From NCBI RefSeq assembly GCF_032918005.1, contig NZ_CP136628.1, forward strand, positions 682,001-746,000: a stretch of 64,000 nucleotides of DNA, given 5' to 3'. Positions 42,891 through 50,734 of the stretch are shown here, piece by piece (within the stretch, counting starts at the first letter, position 1; each line of letters starts with the position of its first letter). The notes under the pieces were generated by a model. That model was not told the origin of the DNA. It ran no database searches and saw only the letters and a list, made by a program, of their open reading frames with translations. Origin of the DNA: Bradyrhizobium sp. NDS-1. GTDB lineage: Bacteria; Pseudomonadota; Alphaproteobacteria; Rhizobiales; Xanthobacteraceae. The position numbers and the translations under genes are program-made.

Positions 42891-43607
42891 ATGTCGACCC
42901 AAGCCGCGTTCAGCAATTTCAAGGTTCTCACTTTCGACGTCGTCGGCACCTTGATCGACTTCGAAAGCGGTGTGCTCGCAGCAGTTCGCAAAATCTCCGG
43001 CAAGACGCCTGCCGAGCTCAGCGACGAAATGATCTTCGAATCCTACAAGCGTGGCCGCGACAAGCACTATGAGCGCTCCAGCGAGGTAATGTTCCACGTC
43101 TATCGCTATCTGGCCAAGGATCTCGGGCTGCCTGCCGACGACGCGTCTTGCGATGTGTTCCAGCTCGCCGTGCTGCGCTGGGGCCCGTTCCCGGATTCGG
43201 TCGAGGCCTTGAAGCGCCTGCGCACCAAGTTCCGCCTGGTGGCGATGACCAATGCCGACCGCGTCGCGCTGTCCTGCTACGCGCATGCGCTCGGCAATCC
43301 CTTCGACGACACGGTCTGCGCCGACGATACCGGGGTGGCAAAACCGAATCCGGAATTCTTCGCCTACAACAAAGGTCGCCAATCCGCCTTCGGCTACAAG
43401 CAGTCCGACATTCTACACGTCGCGCAGAGCCAGTATCACGACATCGGCATTGCGCGGAAGCTCGGCTACAAGGTGTGCTGGATCGAGCGCCGCCAGGGTA
43501 TCGCCGGCTTCGGCGGCACGCCGGCGGTCGAGACGCTGACCAAGCCGGACTTCCATTTCCCGACCCTGAAGGCCCTCGCGGACGCCGCGATCGGTCCGGC
43601 GGCGTAG
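42891..43607 (+). CDS. HAD-superfamily hydrolase, haloacid dehalogenase type II-like
   Basis: The 238-residue protein has motif I TFDVVGTLIDFE with nucleophile Asp, motif II in VAMTNAD, Lys in GVAKPNPEFF and a late acidic motif (SQYHDIGIARKLG). This resembles L-2-haloacid dehalogenases, but paralogues with other phosphatase-like roles are common. Placement inside a polyamine-type ABC operon suggests it acts on a derivative of the transported compound (inference). Confidence 0.85.
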   Translation: MSTQAAFSNFKVLTFDVVGTLIDFESGVLAAVRKISGKTPAELSDEMIFESYKRGRDKHYERSSEVMFHVYRYLAKDLGLPADDASCDVFQLAVLRWGPFPDSVEALKRLRTKFRLVAMTNADRVALSCYAHALGNPFDDTVCADDTGVAKPNPEFFAYNKGRQSAFGYKQSDILHVAQSQYHDIGIARKLGYKVCWIERRQGIAGFGGTPAVETLTKPDFHFPTLKALADAAIGPAA

Positions 43608-43621
43608 CGGTGAGCGGCGGC

Positions 43622-44929
43622 ATGACACGGGACCGGAGCGCGCTGCCATCGGCCAATTCGCTGTGGGAAGCCACGGCGGAGCCGGCGCGCGACTATCCCG
43701 TGCTGTCGGGCGAGTGCCAAGCCGATGTGGTGATCATCGGTGCCGGCTACACGGGCCTCTCCGCCGCGCACCACGTCGCCAAGAGCGGCCTGTCGCCCGT
43801 CGTGCTCGAGGCGAACCGTCCTGGCTGGGGCGCGAGCGGGCGCAATGGCGGCGTTATCACCGCAAAATTTCGCCTGTCGTTCCGCGAGATCGACGCCGTG
43901 CACGGCCGCGCCATGGCGCGGCGCATGTACGAGATCGCGCATGAATCCACCGACATGGTCGAGGAACTGGTGTCTGAGTTCGGCATCGCCGGCGCGAACC
44001 TGACGCGCACCGGTCAGGTCAAGGCCGCACATAACGAGACGACACTCCGGGCCGCGATAGAAGAAGCCAATTGGATGACGCGCGAGATGGGTTCGGCCGA
44101 GGTCCGCATTCTCGACAAGAACGGCGTGCGCGAGGAGACCGGCTCCGACATCTTTGTCGGCGGCGTGCTCAATCCCGGCTCGGGCGGCATCCACCCGCTG
44201 AACTATCTGCGCGGACTTGCCGATGGCCTGGCGCGCCGGGGCGTGCCGATCTACCAGCAGTCGCCGGTCACCGAACTACGGCGTGAGGACGGTGGCATCG
44301 TCGCCGAGACGCCACGAGGAACGATCCGCGCCAAACAGGCAATCATCGCCACCAATAGCTACTCCGACCTGACCAGTGCCACCGCGCATCTGCAGCGCAC
44401 GCTGATCCCGTTTCGCAGCGCCATGGTCGCCACCGAGAAGCTGCCGCGCAATCTCGCGGGAAAACTGATGCCGACTGGGCGCACCTATACCGAGACCAAG
44501 CGCATGATGCGCTGGTTCCGCATGGTCGACAATCGCGTCATCTTCGGCGGCCGCGGTGCCTTCGGCAAAGAGGACTCGCAAGCCGCGTTCGACGCGTTGC
44601 GCAAGGCGATGGTCGGGATCTTCCCTGATCTCGCCGATATTCGGCTCGAATACAGCTGGTCGGGCCTCGTCGCGATGACGCTGGACTCGGTGCCGCATAT
44701 CGGCCGGCTCGACGAGCGCACGCTGGTCTCGATGGGCTACAACGGCGCTGGCGTTGCGATGTCGAGCCTGATGGGGCGCTATCTCGCTGCCCTCGTGCGC
44801 GGCGAGACGCCCGACGTCGGCCTGCTCGATGTCAGGCGCATGAAAACCATTCCGTTCTATCCGCTACGCGAGCCCGCCGTGCGCATGGTCGCCGGCTGGT
44901 ACCAGTTTCTCGATGCGATCGGCCGGTGA
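43622..44929 (+). CDS. FAD-dependent amine/amino-acid oxidoreductase (DAO family)
   Basis: The 435-residue flavoprotein has the dinucleotide-binding motif VVIIGAGYTGLSAAHHVA, a second FAD motif WGASGRNGGVI and the C-terminal SMGYNGAGVAMSSLMG. The architecture is like PuuB (gamma-glutamylputrescine oxidase) and OrdL proteins encoded with polyamine transporters. It would oxidise an imported amine, releasing an aldehyde. ATG 43622 is preferred over GTG 43610. Confidence 0.88.
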   Translation: MTRDRSALPSANSLWEATAEPARDYPVLSGECQADVVIIGAGYTGLSAAHHVAKSGLSPVVLEANRPGWGASGRNGGVITAKFRLSFREIDAVHGRAMARRMYEIAHESTDMVEELVSEFGIAGANLTRTGQVKAAHNETTLRAAIEEANWMTREMGSAEVRILDKNGVREETGSDIFVGGVLNPGSGGIHPLNYLRGLADGLARRGVPIYQQSPVTELRREDGGIVAETPRGTIRAKQAIIATNSYSDLTSATAHLQRTLIPFRSAMVATEKLPRNLAGKLMPTGRTYTETKRMMRWFRMVDNRVIFGGRGAFGKEDSQAAFDALRKAMVGIFPDLADIRLEYSWSGLVAMTLDSVPHIGRLDERTLVSMGYNGAGVAMSSLMGRYLAALVRGETPDVGLLDVRRMKTIPFYPLREPAVRMVAGWYQFLDAIGR

Positions 44930-44957
44930 GATCATTTTGGCGACGGAGGAGGAGAGG

Positions 44958-46004
44958 ATGAACATGAAGCGGAATCTTGGACTGGGCTGCGCCCTGGCGG
45001 GCGCAATCGGATTGACCAGTGCGGCCGATGCGGCCGAGCAAATCACCTTCGTCTCGCAAGGCGGCGCCTATCAGCAGGCGCAAACGGTGGCGATCCTCGA
45101 TCCCTCCGCCAAGAAGCTCGGCATCACCATCAACCAGGATTCCATTCCCGACGCCTGGCCCGCGATCAAGACCCAGGTCGGCAGCGGCAAGCCGATTTGG
45201 GACGTGGTCGACACGCCGACCGGCAACTGCCTGCGCGGCGGCGAGCAGGGCCTGATCGAGAAGCTCGATTTCTCGAAGATTCCGAACGGTGCCGCGATGC
45301 CGGAGGCATATCGCAGTCCCTATTCGGTGTCCTACGAGTTCTATTCCAGCGTGCTGGCCTACAGCCAGAAGACCTTTGCGAAGGACGCGCCGAACAGCTG
45401 GGCCGACTTCTGGGACGTGAAGAAATTTCCCGGCCGCCGCGCACTGCGCAACCACCCGTTCGCGACGCTCGAGGCCGCGTTGATGGCCGACGGCGTTGCG
45501 CCGGACAAGCTCTATCCGCTCGACGTGGACCGCGCCTTCAAGAAGCTGGAGGAGATCAAGCCGCACATCACGGTGTGGTGGACCTCGGGCGCGCAGTCGG
45601 CACAGCTGCTCAACGACGGTGAGGTCGACATGGAGATGGCGTGGAACGGTCGCGTCAGCGCGGTCGCCAAGGAGGGTGCCAAGGTCGCCTTCACCTACAA
45701 TCAGGGCATCCTGCAGAGCACCTCGCTCTGCATCCTCAAGGGTGCGCCCAATCTCGCCACGGCCGTGAAATTCCTCAACGAGGCCGTCGACCCCGTACAT
45801 CAGGCCAACCTGCCGCTCCACATCGATTATGGCCCGGGCAATCCCAAGGCGTTCGAGACGAACGTGATCAAGCCCGAGCGCGCCGCGCAATTGCCGAGCG
45901 AGCCGGCCAATGCGGCCAAGCAGGCGCTGATGTCCTATGCCTGGTGGTCCTCGTCGGCCGGAGAGGCCGCCGAGAAGCGCTGGGCGTCGTTCATGCAGAA
46001 ATAG
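44958..46004 (+). CDS. Polyamine-type periplasmic binding protein (PotD/PotF-like)
   Basis: The 348-residue product has a signal peptide (LAGAIGLTSAADAAEQ) and a type II periplasmic fold (ITFVSQGGAYQQAQ; TPTGNCLRGGEQGLI; WWTSGAQSAQLLNDGEVDM) as in spermidine/putrescine binding proteins. The ATG has a GGAGGAGAGG site. The four acidic residues that bind polyamines in PotF cannot be mapped with confidence, so the ligand is not proven. Confidence 0.9.
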   Translation: MNMKRNLGLGCALAGAIGLTSAADAAEQITFVSQGGAYQQAQTVAILDPSAKKLGITINQDSIPDAWPAIKTQVGSGKPIWDVVDTPTGNCLRGGEQGLIEKLDFSKIPNGAAMPEAYRSPYSVSYEFYSSVLAYSQKTFAKDAPNSWADFWDVKKFPGRRALRNHPFATLEAALMADGVAPDKLYPLDVDRAFKKLEEIKPHITVWWTSGAQSAQLLNDGEVDMEMAWNGRVSAVAKEGAKVAFTYNQGILQSTSLCILKGAPNLATAVKFLNEAVDPVHQANLPLHIDYGPGNPKAFETNVIKPERAAQLPSEPANAAKQALMSYAWWSSSAGEAAEKRWASFMQK

Positions 46005-46886
46005 ATGGAGCGAGCGTTGACGACATCCGTGCCAGATCCCTCCCAAAAGCATCAGCGCCGTGAGCACGGTCTTATGCTGGCATTGGTGTCGCCGGCGCTG
46101 CTGGTCATCCTGGCTCTGATCGTGCTGCCGGTCGGTTGGCTGGCCTGGCAGTCGATCTACCAGGACGGCTTCACGCTGGAGAACTACCGTCGCGTCTTCA
46201 CCGAAGACGTCTACTGGCGCAGTTTTGCGCTGACCTTCGAGATCAGCCTCGCGGTCACGGCCATCGCGCTGCTGCTCGGCTATCCGATCGCATATCTCGC
46301 CAATTCGGTGCCGAAGGGATGGAGCATCCTCATTCTGTCGCTTGTCGTGCTGCCGTTCTGGACCAGCGTCCTGGTGCGCGCCTATGCCTGGCTGGCGCTC
46401 CTGCAGCGGACCGGCGTGATCAACCAGTTCCTGCGCTATCTCGATGTGATCTCGGAGCCGCTCGCGCTGGCCCACAATACGTTCGGCACGGTGGTTGCGA
46501 CCGTGCACATCCTGCTGCCGTTCATGGTTCTGCCGCTCTATGCCACGATGCAGAAGATCCCCGGCGACCTCATGGAGGCCGGCGCCAGCCTGGGCGCAAG
46601 CCCGTCGCTCACCTTCTTTCGCGTGTTCCTGCCGCTGTCGCTGCCGGGCGTGCTCGCCGGCTGCACCATGGTGTTCGTGCTCTGCCTCGGCTTCTACATC
46701 ACGCCGGAGCTACTCGGCGGCGGACGCACCGTGATGGTGTCCATGCTGGTGAGCCGCAATGTCGAGCTCTACAATCAGTTCGGTGCGGCGAGCGCCGTCG
46801 CGGTGGTGCTGCTCCTCGGCGTGCTGGCGATCTTCTTCGTCGTCAGCCGCTTCATCTCGCTCGATCGCGTGCTGGGGCAGAGATGA
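46005..46886 (+). CDS. ABC transporter permease, PotB type
   Basis: The 293-residue membrane protein has six hydrophobic segments and the EAA-like cytoplasmic loop DLMEAGASLGASPSLTFFRVFLPLSLPG that contacts the ATPase. It starts directly after the binding-protein stop and its stop overlaps the next gene (ATGA). Confidence 0.92.
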   Translation: MERALTTSVPDPSQKHQRREHGLMLALVSPALLVILALIVLPVGWLAWQSIYQDGFTLENYRRVFTEDVYWRSFALTFEISLAVTAIALLLGYPIAYLANSVPKGWSILILSLVVLPFWTSVLVRAYAWLALLQRTGVINQFLRYLDVISEPLALAHNTFGTVVATVHILLPFMVLPLYATMQKIPGDLMEAGASLGASPSLTFFRVFLPLSLPGVLAGCTMVFVLCLGFYITPELLGGGRTVMVSMLVSRNVELYNQFGAASAVAVVLLLGVLAIFFVVSRFISLDRVLGQR

Positions 46887-47680
46887 TGCGCGTCTCGCCC
46901 GCACGGATCGTTCTCTACGTGATCAGCGCGCTGGTACTGGTCTATCTGATCCTGCCGGTGCTGATCATCGCGCCGATTTCGTTCTCCAGCGCGCGCTTCC
47001 TGACCTTTCCGCCGCCATCCCTATCGCTGCGCTGGTACCAGCAATACTTCTCGAATCCGGCCTGGATGCAGGCGACGCGGGTGACGCTGACGGTCGCGCT
47101 GCTGACCGTCGTGATCGCGACCCCTCTTGGAGTAGCCGCTGCCTATGCCATCAGCCAGTCGAAGCTGCGGATCATGCGCACCATCCACATGACGCTGCTG
47201 TTGCCGCTGGTGGTGCCGATCATCATCACCGCGGTCGGCATCTTCTTCGTCTATGCCAAGGTCGGGCTAGTCGCGACCATGCCCGGCCTCGTGCTGGCGA
47301 ACGTGATGCTGGGACTGCCTTATGTCGTCATCTCCGTGCTGGCGGGCCTGCAGAGCTTCGATCCCGCTCAGGAGATGGTGGCTCGCAGCCTCGGCATGAA
47401 CCGCCTGCGCAGCTTCTTCGTGGTGACGCTGCCGCAGGTCAAGTCCAGCGTTACGGCGGGCGGCATCTTCGCCTTCATCTCGGCGATGGACGAGACCATC
47501 GTCGCGCTGTTCATCTCCGGCGGGCAATACCAACCGCTGACCAAGCGCATGTTCACTGCGCTTCGAGACGAAATCGATCCCACAATCGCGGCGATATCGA
47601 CGCTGATGACAGCGGCCTCCTTCATGCTGGTGCTGCTCGCAAGTACTCGGCGACGAGCTGCAGCGGGGAGGCTTCAATAA
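46883..47680 (+). CDS. ABC transporter permease, PotC type
   Basis: The 265-residue protein has six hydrophobic segments and the loop EMVARSLGMNRLRSFFVVTL typical of PotC. ATG 46883 overlaps the upstream stop by four bases. It ends the six-gene operon 41772-47680 (ATPase, HAD, FAD oxidoreductase, binding protein, two permeases). Confidence 0.92.
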   Translation: MMRVSPARIVLYVISALVLVYLILPVLIIAPISFSSARFLTFPPPSLSLRWYQQYFSNPAWMQATRVTLTVALLTVVIATPLGVAAAYAISQSKLRIMRTIHMTLLLPLVVPIIITAVGIFFVYAKVGLVATMPGLVLANVMLGLPYVVISVLAGLQSFDPAQEMVARSLGMNRLRSFFVVTLPQVKSSVTAGGIFAFISAMDETIVALFISGGQYQPLTKRMFTALRDEIDPTIAAISTLMTAASFMLVLLASTRRRAAAGRLQ

Positions 47681-47700
47681 TTGGGATTCGAGTTCGTCGG

Positions 47701-47830
47701 TCAGTTGACCTTGGTCCCCGTCTGCTCGACGACCTTTCCCCATTTCCGGGCTTCAGCCGATATGACCTTGCCGAAATCGGCAGCTGTGCCGAACGAGAAT
47801 CGCGTTCATTTCTCCGTCCAACCTATCGAC
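47701..47830 (-). pseudogene. Remnant of a Bug/TctC-family binding protein
   Basis: On the minus strand, VDRLDGEMNAIL (47795-47830) and, in a shifted frame, FGTAADFGKVISAEARKWG and KVVEQTGTKVN with a stop at 47701 match the C-terminus of Bug proteins (compare KVVKDNNIKA at the end of the intact gene at 39211). The frameshift lies near 47795 and no N-terminal part is evident upstream, so only a scar remains. Confidence 0.7.
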
Positions 47831-47992
47831 TGATCTGTTGGGCGGCATCGAGCCGATCCTGCCACCGCTCGGCGTGCTTGCGGTCGCACAGGTGATGCGC
47901 GCGATGCTGACCCCCGAACCGCCGCCAATCCGTAAGCGGAAGTTCGGAAGCATCATGGCCGGCCAATGGGCGCCCCCAATCCGGGTGGTCGA

Positions 47993-49384
47993 TCAGAAGC
48001 GGGCGTCGATATCCACGACGTCGATCAGCTTGTGGTTGACGAATTCCTTGAGGCCGAGCCCGAGGAGCTCGCGGCCGTAGCCTGATCGCTTGATGCCGCC
48101 GAACGGCAGGTCCGCTTCCACCTTGGTCGGATGATTGACGAACACCATGCCGGTCGAAATCTTCCGCGCGACTTCCGCTCCGTGTTTCGGGTTGGACGTG
48201 AACACCGAGCCGCCGAGGCCGAAGGGGGAGTCGTTTGCGATGCGCACGGCGTCGGCCTCGTCCTTGGCGCGGAACAACATGGAGACCGGGCCAAAGAATT
48301 CCCAATAGCGGGCCGGATTGTCCTCGGTCACCTCGGTGAGAATCGTCGGCTGCACGAACGCACCCTGGTTAGGCACCGATGGACCGACCTCCTCGGCTTT
48401 GGCGCCCTGCTGCACGGCCTGCTGAATCCTCTCCTTGATCTCGTCGGCGGCGTGCTGTGACGAGAGCGGCGCCAGCGTCGTCTCGGAATCGAACGGGTCG
48501 CCTGCCTTCAGGGCAGCGACACCCTTGCGATAACGCGCCAGGAATTCATCGTACACCTCATCCACGACGATCATGCGCTTGGAGGAGACGCAGACCTGGC
48601 CGCCATTCCAGTGCCGGCCGAACACGGCCCATTTGACGGTCTTTTCCAGATCAGCATCGGCCAGGACGACGAACGCATCGGCACCACCAAGCTCCATCGT
48701 CGATTTCTTCAGCGCCTTGCCGGCCTGGGCGGCGACGATCGCGCCGGCGTCCTCGGAGCCGGTGAGCGCGACACCATGGACCCTGGGATCATTGATGATC
48801 ATCTCGACCTGTGAGCGGGTGGCGTAGAGCTTGGTGAAACATCCCTCGGGCAGCCCGGCCTCACGCATGATGCGTTCGAAGGCTGCTGCGCTCTGGGGCA
48901 CGTTCGAGGCATGCTTCAGCAGGACGGTGTTTCCGACCGACAATTGGGGCGCGATGATGCGGGCGATCTGGTAATAGGGAAAATTCCACGGCTCGATGGC
49001 GAGGATCACGCCGAGCGGATCGTGAACGATCATCGCCTCGCCTTCCGCCGGGTCTGCGACAGGCAGCTTCTCCGGCCGCAACAACTGCTCGGCATTGTTG
49101 ACGTAGTATTCGAAGATGCGCGCGCAGAGATCGACTTCGGCCTTGGCCTCGGCAAAGAGCTTGCCCATTTCCAGCGTCAAGAGCTTCGCATAACTATCGC
49201 GATCCCGTCGCAGAATGTCTGCCGCTTTTTGAAGCACTGCCGTGCGTGCCGAGATGGGGACCTCGCGCCAGGCGTGAAAGGCTGCGTGCGCCCGATCGAT
49301 GGCGGCGCTGACCTCCTGGTCGCTCGTGTTGGGAAAAGTCTTCAGAGTCTCGCCGGTATATGGATTGATGGTGGCATAGCTCAT
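47993..49384 (-). CDS. NAD(P)-dependent succinate-semialdehyde dehydrogenase
   Basis: The 463-residue aldehyde dehydrogenase has the catalytic C265 (NGGQVCVSSK), general base E231 (MELGGADAF), and NWFP-like EPWNFPYYQ. MSYATINPYTGETLKTFPNT is typical of the SSADH subgroup. It would oxidise succinate semialdehyde to succinate, the end step of putrescine/GABA degradation, which fits the polyamine transport operon next to it. ATG 49384 has an AAAGGA site. Confidence 0.9.
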   Translation of the reverse strand: MSYATINPYTGETLKTFPNTSDQEVSAAIDRAHAAFHAWREVPISARTAVLQKAADILRRDRDSYAKLLTLEMGKLFAEAKAEVDLCARIFEYYVNNAEQLLRPEKLPVADPAEGEAMIVHDPLGVILAIEPWNFPYYQIARIIAPQLSVGNTVLLKHASNVPQSAAAFERIMREAGLPEGCFTKLYATRSQVEMIINDPRVHGVALTGSEDAGAIVAAQAGKALKKSTMELGGADAFVVLADADLEKTVKWAVFGRHWNGGQVCVSSKRMIVVDEVYDEFLARYRKGVAALKAGDPFDSETTLAPLSSQHAADEIKERIQQAVQQGAKAEEVGPSVPNQGAFVQPTILTEVTEDNPARYWEFFGPVSMLFRAKDEADAVRIANDSPFGLGGSVFTSNPKHGAEVARKISTGMVFVNHPTKVEADLPFGGIKRSGYGRELLGLGLKEFVNHKLIDVVDIDARF

Positions 49385-49480
49385 GTCCGTGGTCCTTTCG
49401 GGCGAGCAGATTGTTGGAAGCCAGATCACAGTCGGCTTGCCGGTCGATCGGACCATAGGATTGAGCCCGGCTCGGACATT

Positions 49481-49495
49481 GACATGAATCATGTC
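49481..49495. promoter_or_regulatory. Candidate operator, 7-1-7 palindrome
   Basis: GACATGA at 49481-49487 and TCATGTC at 49489-49495 are exact complements around one A, in the divergent region between the dehydrogenase and amidohydrolase genes. A TTGACA overlaps its left edge and may be a -35 element. Confidence 0.45.
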
Positions 49496-49575
49496 GCGTT
49501 TATCGATGTGCAGGGGGATGCCTTCCTGTCTGGCCGGCTGATCCAGCCTGCATTTGGCCGCTACATCCGGAGACC

Positions 49576-50727
49576 ATGATGACTTTCGACCTGATCCTGC
49601 GCGGAGGCCGCGTGATTGACCCCTCGCAGAAGCTCGATGCCGTGACCGATGTTGCCTTCGCCGGCGGCAAGGTTGCCGCCATCGGCGCCGGACTCAAGGC
49701 CGATCCGGGCACGGATGTGCGCGATGTCTCGAAATACATCGTCACGCCGGGACTGATCGATCTGCACACCCATGTCTATTGGGGCGGCACGTCGCTCGGC
49801 ATCGATGCCGAGGAGTTCTGCCGTGTCTCCGGCGTCACGACGGCGGTCGATACCGGCAGCGCCGGCCCCGGCAATTTCGCCGGCTTCCGCAAACATGTGA
49901 TCGAGCCGAGCCAGGTCCGCATCCTCGCTTACCTGCACGTCTCGCATGCCGGCATCTTCGGCTTCTCGCACCGGATCATGGTCGGCGAGAGCGAGGAGTT
50001 GCGGCTGATGAATCCGATCGAGGCGGCCGAGGTGGCCGATGCCAACCGCGACCTCATCGTCGGCATCAAGGTGCGCGTAGGGCTGCATTCTTCGGGGACA
50101 TCAGGGACCGTCCCGCTCGACATCGCGCTGCAGGTTGCCGACGAGGTCGGCATGCCCTTGATGGCGCATATCGACCATCCGCCGCCGAGCTATGAGGAGG
50201 TGCTGGCACGCCTGCGTCCCGGCGACGTGCTCACCCATGCGTTCCGCCCGTTCCCCAACACGCCGGCGACCGCGCAAGGCACGGTGAAGAAGGCGGTGCT
50301 GGATGCACGCGAGCGCGGCGTGCTGTTCGACATCGGCCACGGCAAGGGCTCGTTCGCGTTCAAGACCGCCCGTGCGATGCTCGCCAACGGGTTCTATCCG
50401 GATACGATCTCTTCGGACATCCACCAACTCTGCATCGACGGTCCCGCCTATGACCAGGTGACGACGATGTCGAAATTCCTATGCATGGGCATGGAGCTGT
50501 CGGATGTGATCGCGGCGTCCACCGTCAATGCCGCCATGGCGCTGCGGCGCCCCGAGCTCGGCAGCCTCAAGCCGGGTAGCGTCGGCGACGCCACGCTGAT
50601 CGCCGTGAAGCAAGGCCAGTTCGATTACGAGGACGTCGTCGGCGAGCACCTGATCGGCGACCGCAAGATCGTCTCCGAAGGTGTCGTCATCGGCGGCCGC
50701 TGGTGGCATCCGAACGAGAGCATGTGA
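49576..50727 (+). CDS. Amidohydrolase/deacetylase-family metallohydrolase
   Basis: The 383-residue enzyme has the metal motif GLIDLHTHVYWGG, a probable carbamylated lysine in IVGIKVRVGL, metal histidines in HIDHPPP and a late Asp in SSDIHQLC. This is a dihydroorotase-related subgroup of the amidohydrolase superfamily; the physiological substrate is unknown. It is divergent from the succinate-semialdehyde dehydrogenase gene. The ribosome site is weak (CGGAGACC). Confidence 0.88.
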   Translation: MMTFDLILRGGRVIDPSQKLDAVTDVAFAGGKVAAIGAGLKADPGTDVRDVSKYIVTPGLIDLHTHVYWGGTSLGIDAEEFCRVSGVTTAVDTGSAGPGNFAGFRKHVIEPSQVRILAYLHVSHAGIFGFSHRIMVGESEELRLMNPIEAAEVADANRDLIVGIKVRVGLHSSGTSGTVPLDIALQVADEVGMPLMAHIDHPPPSYEEVLARLRPGDVLTHAFRPFPNTPATAQGTVKKAVLDARERGVLFDIGHGKGSFAFKTARAMLANGFYPDTISSDIHQLCIDGPAYDQVTTMSKFLCMGMELSDVIAASTVNAAMALRRPELGSLKPGSVGDATLIAVKQGQFDYEDVVGEHLIGDRKIVSEGVVIGGRWWHPNESM

Positions 50728-50734
50728 AGTGGCG

